Of a stretch of DNA of 47,954 nt, positions 22,109-33,733 are shown piece after piece. The DNA comes from Chromera velia. Taxonomy: Eukaryota > Sar > Chromeraceae. The notes beneath the pieces were generated by a model. The model was not told where the DNA came from, made no database searches, and saw only the letters and a list, made by a program, of their open reading frames with translations. Made by a program: the position numbers and the translations under genes. Numbering within the stretch: position 1 is the stretch's first letter; each line of letters begins with the position of its first letter. The stretch lies in assembly GCA_018398765.1 (NCBI GenBank), contig JAHBMJ010004813.1, positions 12,501-60,454 of the forward strand. The letters are read 5' to 3'.

Positions 22109-24769
22109 GTAGAGTAGATGCGTCTTTTTATTCTCCTTGATGTGCATGCGGATGGAGTCTGAATACTCACGTGCGGATCCCACCAGCTTTGAAAAGCACA
22201 CGAATGGACGTACATGCGTGGAGGAAATTAAGAGTGCAGCAATTAACTTCTGTATGGGTCTTGTCGGATGGATGGAAGGAAGTGTGTTGTTCATGCGGAG
22301 GGGTTTGGTTTCTTTGCACTTACATTTGAGTTAAGAGGCAGTTTCTGCATGAATATCTCGATACGTAGGGAAGCTAGCGTTCGATTTCTGATGGTGGTAA
22401 TTGATTCGATTCTGTCGCTTCTGCTTTTGAATCAAAAACTCTGTGTTCCTTTCTTTGACTTTCGCAGTGGTATGAATAAATACGTGCATGCATCAAGTAG
22501 CCGCCTGAACATATGCAGCCCAAAATATCGATGAAAAATATAATAACATTCTTGGCATCAAGTAGCCGCCTGAACATATGCAGCCAAAAATATCGATGAA
22601 AAATATAATAACATTCTTGGCATCAAGTAGCCGCCTGAACATATGCAGCCAAAAATATCGATGAAAAATGTAATAACATTCTTGACATCAAGTAGCCGCC
22701 TGAACATAATATGCAGCCAAAAATATCGATAAAAAATATAATAACATTCTTAGTATCAAGTAGCCGCCTGCGGGCTAACGCTCCAACTGTGAATGCCAAG
22801 AAAGGAATGGCTGTAGAAGCAGCAACAAAGCTGATCAAAGCTTTGCGAGACGCAAAGAAATGCGTATCTCCGCTGATTTGCCTGAGCTTTCTCCCTGCTT
22901 CCTTTTCTTCTTGTGAATAGAGAGACCTCCATACTGTACTCCTGGCTCACATGCAGGTATGGAGAACCCTCGATGATAAATCAAATGCAGACCGACGCCT
23001 AGCTGCCTGGTCTCGGGGTCCATGGTTAAAATGTGGAGTCTGACGGTCTAGAGAGAAACGGCCAGTACATACACAATCAGGCACTTGCAAGGGCCGACCG
23101 TCACGTATTGATAGATCGCTGACGTACGCCAGCCTGAGGCTGGCCCCGTGGTTGGACGCGACAGACGCGTGGAGAGAGTTAGAGTCTGTCAGTGCATGTG
23201 TGAATACATGTATGCAATGGTACTGTTGCTGGAGTCATGTGTCTTTCCTTTTAGTTGTACTGCACTAGTCACTTTTGTATATCCGCATATGGAGTGTGTA
23301 TGTCTCTGATCGTTAGTAAGAAATTGGCCTTGGTGCTTAATTCGCTTTCATGAAGTGACCGGAACAGTAGGTGCCTAGCTTCTTTGTGCATGTGCCGTTT
23401 CTTCGACGCCTCTTTTTCGTAAATCATATTAGTTCAGCCTCATTCGGTGCCCTGGGTAGTGGAGAGGTAGAGACTCTGCGTTGTCTGCACGTCCCTTGTA
23501 TCTCTCTTTGCATTCCACCACCCCTCTGCAAACGGCACTTGGTGCAAACATGGCCGGTGCATTTTCTGTTTCATAATACTTGACGACGCCCTTGCACCGG
23601 CTTGCGGTAGCAACTCCGCGCCAGGCTTAGTCGGGCTGATAAAATCCAGTGGAAGCAAGCGCAGAATGATCGAGGCGCAGATTCTTTTGGCATATGTATG
23701 TTACGTGCCAAACGCATGGAAGGCGATGAATTGATATGAATTTCGCGTAGTGCAGCAAGAAGTAATATACAAAGAAATACATTCATGAAGCATGCATACA
23801 GTGCAGCCTCCATCCAGCAATTTACAAAGAAAATTTTAATAAAAATCATAAGTTGAGTAAAAAACAAACTTGAATCATTGTGCTCATATTTATGAAAACA
23901 TATATGGAAATAGTCCTGGAAACTTTGCTCTTGTATTTGAAAATATATTTGGAAGTGATACAAAAAATATATGATCCACTGCTATATACGGTATAATATA
24001 CCGACCTTTATAAGACAAAACGGTGACAGTGCTCTAGGGCACCACTAAATTACTTATCACTTCCCACTAATAATTTACCACGAAAGCTACTCGCTAGGCT
24101 ACTGGCAAGATGAGCCTCGATATAAGCACATTAAAAAAAACTTAGAAAGAAACCAGGAAAGAAGATTGAACAACACTGCTAAATGTGCTAAGTCCGTACG
24201 CCTCATGGGCTTTGGCCAACCCATGTTATATAATTTTTGTTCACATTTGTCTACTAGTTTATCGAAACATTCAAGTTTGTCTACCTAGATTGAGAGTAGA
24301 TTTAAATTGAATTTAGACAGTTAATTAATTAAGGCTGGTGAGCACACTACTTCGGGAATAATTTCGGCTCTGGCCAACTCGGGGAAACGACATGCAATAC
24401 ATGTTTGTTTTTTTATATTCAACAGGTGCAGAAAGACCTAGAGAAAGAAGCAAACCCAGATTGAAAAAAAAGACAATTAATCTTTAATTAAAAACGCTGG
24501 CTCAAAATGACTAGATGTAAAGTCTATCTCACACACACTTACACACACATACACACACAAATTATTTAAAGTAATTTAAAAGCCAATTCTCGTTTTTTTT
24601 TTCCTGGCCGACGACATTGGGTGAGAAACTGTTGTAACAGTGTTGTTGAAAACTTCCCTTGCGTAACGCTAGAAGTATCCGCAATTGGATTACTTTGGAT
24701 ATAAAGAGAAGGAGAAGGAGAAAATGACAGTAAGACGACAGTACAACATGGTCACTCACTGACAGATAG
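22109..24769. other. Intergenic, AT-rich, no gene seen
   Basis: Contains the 65-bp tandem repeat (22491-22770). Just after it, a short plus-strand open stretch (about 22770-22860, reading VEAATKLIKALRDAKKC) has no visible gene around it. From about 23680 to 24760 the sequence is AT-rich and stop-dense. A CG-richer patch lies at about 23090-23170. Confidence 0.55.
22491..22770. repeat. 65-bp tandem repeat, four copies plus a partial
   Basis: Units start CATCAAGTAGCCGCCTGAAC at 22491, 22556, 22621 and 22686. A fifth, partial copy starts at 22754 after a 3-bp insertion. Copies differ by only a few bases. There are no unique spacers, so this is a minisatellite. Confidence 0.93.
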
Positions 24770-25970
24770 CATGGGCAGGGGACCTAAAAAGTGCACTTCA
24801 TGCAGTTGAGCTCCCCTGGCGTCGACATTTCCCGACAGACAGTGCAAGACCGTGCACTGACCTGGTCGATCTCTGAAGTCACACACTGCTTCCTGCTGCT
24901 TGTACACAAGACATAAGACAGAAAATACACGCCGACCACGCAGTTATCCACATGCACGTGCGAATACAAAGAGGAAGAGACACGTGCCGCTTGAGGCAGG
25001 GTGCCTGCAGGCAGGCATGCAGAGAGACAGATCGAGGTTTCTGGTTTCTTTTTACCGACTCTGTCTTCTTCTCTCTCCTTTTCTTCGTGTACACAACAGA
25101 CAAAAACAGACAGACAGCCGACAGACAGACAGATACACACACGGGCGGACAGACGTACAGACGGACAGACAGACAGACTATATGGTTTCTTTCCCTCCTT
25201 TTCTTCATGAACACAGCAGACAGACAGAAGGAAGGAAGGAAGGAAGGAAAGAAAGAAAGAAAGAAAGAAAGAAAAAAAAAAAGAAAGAAAGTACGAACGC
25301 ACAAAGACAAAAGAACCGAACAAACAAACAACGTGCGCAGGGGGCCCGAAAGGTGAGACTTAGGCGCCCCTTGCCCCTCCACCTCCCGACAGACTTTCAC
25401 GTTATCACTGGGTTCACACGTTAGTCCTCTGCTGCTTGCACTCCAGAGAAGAGGTAGAAAAAAAGAAAGAAAAAAAAAAAAACAAAAAAATCAATAAAGG
25501 AAAACAAATGTATACAACATGGGGGGGAATGGCACCGTCATGTTCTTTAGACAGGGGGTGGGGGGGCGCCCCTACGGAGGGGAATTCTTCTGATGCCTTG
25601 TCCTCGTATCTTGCGGGAAGACCCTTTCGGCGTTAACGAAACTCTCAAAGTCCCGTACCGAAAGAGCGACGGTGCTGATGGGGTCGACAAGACGGACGGA
25701 CAGACAGACGGACAGACTATATGTTTCGGACAGACGGACAGACAGACTATATGTTTCTTCTTCTCCCTTCTTTTCTTCATGAACACAACAGACAAAAAGA
25801 AAGAAAGAACAAAGACAAAAGAACAGCACCAACAATCAAACAGCGTGGGCAGGGGGCCCGAAAGGTGAGAGTTAAGCGCCCCTTGCCTCTCCACCTCCCG
25901 ACAGACTTTCACGTGATCACTGGTTTCACACGCTACTCCTCTGCTGCTTCCACTCAAGACAAGAAAGAGA
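24770..25970 (-). repeat. Three diverged copies of a short Cys-containing module in a microsatellite field
   Basis: On the minus strand, related segments lie at about 25970-25830, 25445-25305 and 24905-24770. Two share TSDHVKVCREVE / PSDNVKVCREVE, then HLSGPL. The third reads SCTVCREMSTPGELN and ends in a stop at 24784. Flanks with TTTTCTTCATGAACACA are repeated too, so the period is about 525-545 bp. The spacers are GACA/GACG runs. This may be a duplicated exon of an unrecognised minus-strand gene, or a non-coding repeat. No start or full exon chain was found. Confidence 0.5.
25090..25285. repeat. GACA/GACG, GGAA and GAAA microsatellites
   Basis: ACAG/ACGG units at about 25100-25175, then GGAA and GAAA units at about 25225-25285, between copies 1 and 2 of the short module. 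Confidence 0.9.
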
Positions 25971-25987
25971 AGAAAAGAAAACAAGGC

Positions 25988-25989
<2 letters not shown>

Positions 25990-26035
<46 letters not shown>

Positions 26036-26140
26036 GGCAGACAGACAGACGGACGGACAGACGAACGGACAGACAGACGGACGGACAGACAGACGGACAG
26101 ACAGACAGGCAAACAGACAGACAGAGTATATGACACAGAA
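25990..26140. repeat. (AC)n followed by GACA/GACG microsatellite
   Basis: An AC run at about 25990-26033 runs directly into mixed ACAG/ACGG units up to about 26130. Confidence 0.93.
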
Positions 26141-26483
26141 AGACAGACACACAAGGTTTCACAGACAGACCTGTGACCTCTGTTTTTCTTCTTACGGACA
26201 GAAAGGCAGGCAGGCAGGCACGCAGGCAGCCAGACAGACTATGCATTTCTGCTTCTTCCCGCTCTTCTTCTTCTTACAAACAGACCGACAGCCACACAGA
26301 CAAAAAGCGTCAAAAAGACATTAGAAGGCCACGTCCCCCCATTAAGCTTCACAGAAGGCAGATAGACGGGCAAAGAAATGAGAGTGTCGGAGATGACAGT
26401 CGAAGAATCGTTGGGAAAGTTCTCTCAGACATGCATTCGCATTCATGTGCAAAGAGAGAAATGCATAAGGAAAGCCAGTCACG

Positions 26484-27173
26484 TCAGGCTCTAGCACCAG
26501 AATATTCAAAGGGTGGGTCAAATCCATATGGCGCCGTTGCGGGGTCTCCAAACCCCTTTCTGGACATCCTCCCGCTCAGCACTTCCACAAACCGCTCCAC
26601 CATCACACGCACGCCGTTCCTCACCCCATTGTCGGGACAGTCCGCCGGGGTGATCCCCGACGCCGCTCTGAAATTCCCGACATGGACCGCGGCCTCGATG
26701 GACCCGGGGTCCACCTCCATGTCTCTGGAGGACCACACGGACTGCTGTCCCACTTTCAACTCATCCGCTCCGCCGTCTCTACACCCCCCGAGGGTCAGCA
26801 CGAGTCTGCAAGGCACCGCAGCGTCTGCAGGGTCCCTCTGAATCGAAAAGGCAACGCGCAGTCCGGCGTGCACGTCGCTTCCACACCCAACACACGCCCA
26901 CTCTTCATATGCTAAGCGAACACCCCCGCCCCGGATAAAAGTTTGAAGAGGAGACGGCACAAGTTCAGTCAATCTCTGTTCGTCCTCCGCAGCCCTCACT
27001 TCTGTCACCTTAGCAGACAGTCTCTGACGTAAGAGACGGAGTTGGTCTGCGGTAAGCCCATCCGTCTGTATTGAATCTACAAGTGCAGCGAGAGCAGCAG
27101 GGAGGACGACCACAGGGGCCGGGGCAGCTTTTGGCTGAGCCTTTGCTTTTGCCTTGGCCTTCGGGGCGCTCAT
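26484..27173 (-). CDS. Hypothetical single-exon protein, 229 residues
   Basis: An intact open frame from the ATG at 27173; a second in-frame Met lies three codons earlier. Residues 1-22 are Ala/Lys/Pro-rich (APKAKAKAKAQPKAAP), a flexible basic tail. Residues about 25-70 look helical (LTADQLRLLRQRLSAKVTEV). The remainder is mixed, with CVGCG, PCRL, GGCRD and ADCPD cysteines, and ends GFDPPFEYSGARA. There is no signal peptide, membrane segment or family that I recognise. Composition and intactness argue that it is real. It is divergent from the kinesin gene, with 825 bp between starts. Confidence 0.6.
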   Translation of the reverse strand: MSAPKAKAKAKAQPKAAPAPVVVLPAALAALVDSIQTDGLTADQLRLLRQRLSAKVTEVRAAEDEQRLTELVPSPLQTFIRGGGVRLAYEEWACVGCGSDVHAGLRVAFSIQRDPADAAVPCRLVLTLGGCRDGGADELKVGQQSVWSSRDMEVDPGSIEAAVHVGNFRAASGITPADCPDNGVRNGVRVMVERFVEVLSGRMSRKGFGDPATAPYGFDPPFEYSGARA

Positions 27174-27998
27174 GACTCTCACACAAATGCGCCACGTGCC
27201 TCACGAACTGTCAATGAGCTTCGATGAAAGCTGGACCCTTGTGATTCAGGAATTGCGCTTCGATGCGCTTCCTAAGTTCAATAGCGACTCTGACACTCTG
27301 ATCGAGACATATACTGAGACAATCTGAGTCGGCGTCGCACTGCATGGTGCATGGCCGGACTGCATGTCAGCTAGAATGGCCGACCCGCGCGGGCCGCGGG
27401 CCCCGGGACGCCCCGCGGCATCTGCATGCATCCGGCGGCTTCCGGCCGCGCGGATGCCGCGCGGGCATGGCCGGGCCGCGGGGGCGATCGCATGCATGCA
27501 GAGACGCAGTGACTGATGGCATGATCGGTGTTCTTGAAAATCCATGAAAATCCTTGGAATGCTCTGCTGAAGATCTCTGAACTGTCACGTCTTGCCCGAA
27601 GGCCAAATGAAGAGTTCTATTGATATCACGATTCTGGTTCAAGGTAGCTGTATCATACATACATGTGATGACACCTTTGTAGAGACCAAGCAGCTAGAGA
27701 AGTAGAAGGACAGTCATAAAAAATGAACCCGACGTCTATCTATTGATTAACGTCTCATCGAATTCAGAGAAGTGTTGCCAACTGTCTTTTGTTTGCCCTT
27801 GCTTCCCAACCTTCGAAACGTACTTGTCTTGTTGTCCGGCCCTTGTTGAAGAAATTAGGAGTAGGACCTGGGGACAACGGCTGGCCTTCACGCTTTCCTT
27901 CGTAGTCTTTCTGTTCAAATTTTGTATCGATCGATCGATCAGCGTGTTGCCAGCCTGATCCACGGTCCATCGACCAGACGCGATCAATCAATCAATCG
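27174..27998. promoter_or_regulatory. Divergent promoter region with strong CG island and TGCATGCA motifs
   Basis: Between the start codons of the hypothetical protein and the kinesin. At 27381-27487 the sequence is extremely CG-rich (CCGCGCGGGCATGGCCGGGC). It contains CTGCATGCATCC at about 27423 and ends at CGCATGCATGCAG (27489-27501). The island is about 500 bp before the kinesin ATG. Function is inferred. Confidence 0.55.
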
Positions 27999-28202
27999 AT
28001 GTGGACCGACAAGAAGAGCACAAACTGCAAAGTCGCAGTCAGGGTGCGACCTCTGAACGCGGAGGAGCGAGAGGCCGACGCCTCATACCATGTGCAATGC
28101 GAAAGTGCGTCCCTTCAACTGATTTCAATTTCCTCTCTCCCAAACAAGAGAATGCAAGACAACATACGAGTACCCTCTCAACCGTCCCTCCCCTTCCATA
28201 AA

Positions 28203-28260
<58 letters not shown>

Positions 28261-29907
28261 CTTTGTTCTCTCCCTGAGTGTCCGTGCAGACAGGCAGCAG
28301 CAGCCGGCCGTGGTCATTCCCTCGATGTCCAAGTCGTTCCCTTTCGACTCCGTCCTCGGGCCCTCCAGCAGCCAGGGAGAGGTCTACGAGACCGTGTGCC
28401 ACCCCCTGGTGGACTCCTTCTTCGAAGGTCGGTCTGCTCCGTGTGTATCCACATGCATCTGAGGAGTGGTGCGTGCGTCATGGCTCTGGTGTTCTGTGTT
28501 CGCAACAATCATCGTCCTGGTATCTTTTCTTCATGCGGGCGTCACTTTGGGTTGGAAAGCTTCTTGGAATCGCGGCACTCTCTTTCTCTCCACAGCATCG
28601 TGTGGTCTGGGGTGCCTCTCGACCATCCTGTCTACCTGACTGTCTGCCTGCTGGCAGGGGCGTGATTGGGTTACAGGTCTTCCGGTCTCCTTTTCTCTTC
28701 TGTTCTTTTCTGTTGTGTGCGTTTGTTCATGATGTGACACCCCCTTTTTCTTTGCGTGTGCGTCCGCACGTTGAGGACACAACTCCTCGTTAATTTTTTT
28801 TTTTGTGCGTGTTCGTGCGTTGATTGATATGCGTCCGTTCGTTCAGGATATAACTCGACGGTGCTTGCGTACCGACAGACAGGGTCGGGGCATGCATTTA
28901 CTTTCATACAAAATGCATGCATGCTTTTTGTATGAAAGTAAATGCATGCATCGTTCAGGATATAACTCGACGGTGCTTGCGTACGGACAGACAGGGTCGG
29001 GGAAGACGTTCACGATGGGCAGCGCCTCGTTCTTCTCCCCCGCCCCCGACGAGGCCGGATTGATCCCTCGAGTCATCAGAGACCTCTTCGCAGCAGTGGC
29101 GGCAAAGAGAAGCCAGACAGACTTTGAGGTCTCCTGCACGTTCTTGGAAATCTACAATGAAGGTCTGTCTGTGGGTCGGTCTGGCTTTCTGTCTGTGTCT
29201 GTTCTCTGCACGTCTATCTGCACGTCTATGTATTCTTGAAGTAGGGTGGAAGAAAAAGAAAAGAAGCAAGCCATTTGCTCTGACCTGTTTGTCGATCTTG
29301 TATGTCTGCCCCTGCCCCTACCCCTGCCTGCAGAGATCCGGGACCTCCTCGCACCTGCTGCACGCGGAGGAGGTGCTGCAGGGATGCAGCCGTTTGAGCG
29401 AGGGTGAGTCTCTCTGTCCGTCTCTGTCCATCTGTCTGTTTTGTACATGAAGAAAACGAGGGAGAAAAAGAAACGTGTAGTCTCTCTATCTGTCTCTCTA
29501 CCTGCCTGCCGGTCAAGATCACACCGTCTGTCTGTTTGGGGGAGTAGAGAAAAGCCCTGCTGCATATTCTTTGTTTTTAATCCTTTTTTTGTGTATCGAT
29601 ATGAAAGTAAGTGCATGCTGTCGCTGGATTGGGGGAGTAGAGAGAGAAAAGCCCTGCTGCATGTTCATTTGAATTCGTCCAGCCTCACGTTCGTGCTTTT
29701 TCTTCTGGCGAGAAGGAGTGACGACATGCAGTCGGATGGAGAGGAGCACTGTCACTGTCGTCCTGTCTTTACCCCTCTGACTGCCTGCCCTCCGTTTCGT
29801 TTCTTCCGTTCCCGCTGCAGCGGCTGGAGAGGCGCCTCGGTTCCTGTAAAAGACAGGTACGTCGGCATTCGCTTCTTCGATCGATCTGCCTTTTCTCTCT
29901 CTGAGTT

Positions 29908-29938
<31 letters not shown>

Positions 29939-32635
29939 GTCTGTCTGTGGGAGAAATTGAAGTCGGAAGGGGGGGGAGGGAGGGAATGCCCCCGCGTGCG
30001 TCTGTGGAAGGAGGGAGCTTCTTCGTGTGTTCGTTTCTGATCCCGAAATGGACCCACCCGACTCTTTCTCTTTCTGTGTGCGTGTGCATGCATTCGTGCG
30101 TGCGTGCGGGCGGGCGTGTGCGTGTGTATGCCCCTCTCTCTGTGTGTGTCCCCTCGGAATGTTTCTGTGTGTGTGTCCCCGCAGCAAAGCCATCCGAGTG
30201 ACGGAGGACCCGGAGACCCGACAGATCATCGTCGTGGGCGCACGCTCTGTTCAGGTCTGTCTGTCTGCCTGTCAACTAGGGGGGGACGCACGGAAGGAAG
30301 GAAGGGACTTTGGGGAGGGAGAGGGCTGCATGTTCGTTTTGCGCCACTGAAGAGACCAAAATCAGAAAGTGAGGACAAAAAGAAGTTGTTGCTTTTTCCT
30401 GCTTTCATGCTTCCCCCCTTGCTGCCTTCCTTCATCCCTCCGTTCCTTTCATCCCTCGGTCAAATGCCCCCCTCCCACCTTTTGGGCGTCTGTGTGTGAG
30501 AGAGAGAGAGAGGGAGAGGGAGAGAGTGATGTGGATGAGCGAATGGTTTCGGTTGCCTGCAGGTGGACTCGGCGGCAGAGCTCCTGGGGTGTCTGAATGA
30601 GGGCAGCGCTGTGCGAACGACTGGGTCGACGTCGATGAACGTGCACTCATCCCGGTTGGTTGGCTGGGTGGTCTCTGTGTGTGGGGGTCTGTTTGCATGG
30701 CTGGCTCTTGGTCCTGCAGGATGTGTCTTTCCGTCTCTCAAGTGGAGGTGTCTGTTTGTGTAGATGTACAGAAGATCGAAGGGGGAAAGCGGAAACACAA
30801 AGTCTTTTTAGAATCGAAAAACAAAACGCAAGAGTCTGTTTGTCTGCTTGCAAATGTCTTTTTGTTGTTTGTCTTGTTGTTCCTTTGTGTCACAAGAGAG
30901 GAGGGAGCATCTCATGTTTGACGGTTCGATCCATTCGGTTGATGGAAGAAGAACGAGGTCGTGTCTCCGAGGGGGGGCCGAGGCGCTGTTGTGTGTAGAG
31001 ATACAGACAGAAGGGAGGAAACTCAGAATCCATCGTTCTTTTCAACCGACCGCTCTTTGTGTCATCTTTTTTGGGGGGGAAATGCCCCTGTCTCCATGCA
31101 ACCTCCCTCCCTCTCCTGTCTTTCGATCCCTTCTCAGGTCTCACGCCATCTTCACGATCTCACTGATCCAAAGGGCAAAAAAGGGAACCCACGGGAGACC
31201 CTCACACCCAGGCTCTCCTCAAGGTGCACCGCCAGGAACGGCAGCAGCAGCAGCAGCAGAGAACTCCTCCTCCTCCTCAACTTCACTCTCCTCACCCAGC
31301 CAGGCTGCAGAGCAGACAACCGCCACTGACAGCGCGCAGGTCGAGACTGTGGACTTCCGAATGTCCAAATTCCATTTCGTCGACTTGGCTGGTGGGTTTT
31401 TTTGCGTGCGTCAATTGTTCTGCGTATCCAGATTGCCTTAGAAGCATCATGCAAATTTGGTTTGGGTCATTGATTGAGTCTACGTACCTGCTTGGTTTCC
31501 CGCTTTCTTTTTCATTGATTGAGTCTACGTACCTGCATGGTTTCCCGCTTTCTTTTTTGCGGGCCGTTCAACCTGCCTGCCGTTCTATTCTTTTTTGTCT
31601 TCCGCTTGTTCGATCGATCACTGTGGCGATCGCTTGTATTTAGTTTCACCAACAATTCTGTATGAAAAAGAATTCTGTGTGAAAATAAATAGATGCACTG
31701 CTTGTTCGATCACTGTGGCGATCGCTTTTGGATCCTGGACCCTTCTCTCGTCTTTGCCTCCACCCCACAGGGTCTGAGCGCGCAAAGCGCACCAGAGCGG
31801 AGGGGGCCCGTCTCCGAGAGGGCATCCACATCAACGGCGGACTCCTGGCGTTGGGGAATGTGATCTGTGCCCTGACTGCGGAGTCGGCTGGGAACATGGG
31901 GGGAAGAGACGGGAGGGACAGCCACGTGCCGTACAGAGACAGCAAGTTGACCAGAATTCTGCAGGTTTGTGTGTGAGACTTGAGAATGCATTCTTCTTTT
32001 TCTTTTTCTGCGTGACTCTTTAGCTTTCTGAAAAAGAAATTGAGGGAATGAAACAAACAGAAGCTCCGAGAGAGCCAACCCCTTGAAGGCGGTTGGTTGT
32101 TGAGGCACGGCATCGATCTTTCGTTTAATTCCAGAAGAGGAAAAGCTGCAAAGGAGGGACTGCCGGCAGTGCTAAATGCAGCATTTCCAGGAGGAGTTGC
32201 TTGGCGACACCCCGAACATACTCTGAAGAACACAAAAAGTAAAATGTTGCAGACAGAGACAGACACGCGTGAGGAAAGGATAAAAAAAAGGTTCTCAAAT
32301 GAAATATGTCATCTATCTATCTGTCTGTCTAACCTGGTTGTCTTGCACGAGCAAATGCCAACCTCTCCTTCCTCCCCCCTACCTGCCTGCCTGCCTGCCT
32401 GCCTGTCTGTCAGGATTCCCTTGGAGGCAACTCGAAGACCGTGATGATTGCGTGCGTCAGCGGGGCCGTTGCGGACTTGACGGAGTCCGTGAACACAATC
32501 AGGTACGCGAGCCGAGCGCGGAACATCAAGAACTCTCCCGTGATCAACAGAGACCCCACCGCCGCCCTCATCTGTGCCCTCAGACAACAGGTGCATGACC
32601 TGACCAGCCAACTGCTGGCAACGCGTAAGGCCCAG
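27999..32635 (+). CDS. Kinesin motor domain exons 1-10
   Basis: Residues 1-462. [10 protein letters not shown] (about 11-20) is the first motor strand. GQTGSGKT (91-98) is the P-loop that binds ATP phosphate. NVHSSRSH (234-241) is switch I and DLAGSER (321-327) is switch II. Exon 10 ends the motor with MIACVS and [12 protein letters not shown], leading into the neck. Between switch I and switch II, exon 8 carries an insertion of about 50 residues rich in Ala, Ser and Gly (about 254-310), not typical of the core. All ATPase motifs are intact, so motor activity is expected. Confidence 0.95.
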
Positions 32636-33690
32636 GTCAGCGCGTCTGCGGTTTCTCAGGAAGAGTCTGTCGACTTTTGCGCATGTGTTTCTTCGCACAG
32701 ACTGAGCGAGATCCTTCTTGCCCTTCAGTAATGTGCCAGCCAGCCAGCCAGGGTTGGCCATGCAGAGAGTCGCTGTCGAAAGTCTGTAAGTGCAAGTACG
32801 TGGCTGCTGTTCGGATTCATTTTGTTCATGTCGACGAGACAAAAGCTGACCGGCCTGCCTGCCAGCCTTTTCCCTCCCTCCATGCATGCGAATCCCCCTT
32901 TCGTCCGTCCAGCCGTGCACGCGAATATTCTTTGAACGGACGGACGGCATCTGCCCCCCTCAGTCACGTTCTGTCTCCGTGCCTGCATATTTGATTTTAT
33001 CTTTTATGAATTGCCTGCCTGCAGGTGCGCCTGCGTCACGGAGCCACTCAACTCACGGAGGAGGAAGCAGAGAGGATACGCGGGCCCAACGGTCTGTCTG
33101 TCTGTCTGTCCGTCTGTCTGTCTGTCCGTCTGTAGAAAAAGGAAAAGAAAAGACGATATAGTCTGTCTGTCTGTCCGTCTGTCTGTCTGTCTGTCTGTCT
33201 GCACACACACACACACACACACAGACACACACACACACACACTCATACATACACGCACCACACACACACACTCATACATGTACGCACACGCAATCTTTCC
33301 ATCTGGGCGGGCGGCCAAAAGAAGAGATCTAACCAGAAGAGAGGGTTTTAGGGGGCCTTCACATGAAAAAGGGAACCCCAGAAGAAGAAACCAAAAGATG
33401 AAGGGAACCCCAGAAGAAGAGAGAGGCAGAAGCTGAAAACAAACCGTTACCGGCGCTACGTCGTGACAGACCCTAAGCAAAAGGAAATGAAAAGAAACGA
33501 ACTCGTCCAGATGGAAAGAATGTGGAAGTGCAAGAGGGCAACCCTGCACTGGGCAGTGAAGGGCCGCAGGGTACGACTCAAGGCCTGGAGCTCTGGTACC
33601 CTTCCACTGAGAGCGCGCCAAAAGAAAAGAAGAAAACAGAAGAGAAGGAAAGGAAGGTTCTGTCTGTCTGTCTGTGTCTGCCTGTCGGTG

Positions 33691-33733
<43 letters not shown>

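Noticed and set aside
22491-22770. CRISPR-like array
   Set aside because: The units are contiguous 65-bp tandem copies without unique spacers, and the genome is eukaryotic.
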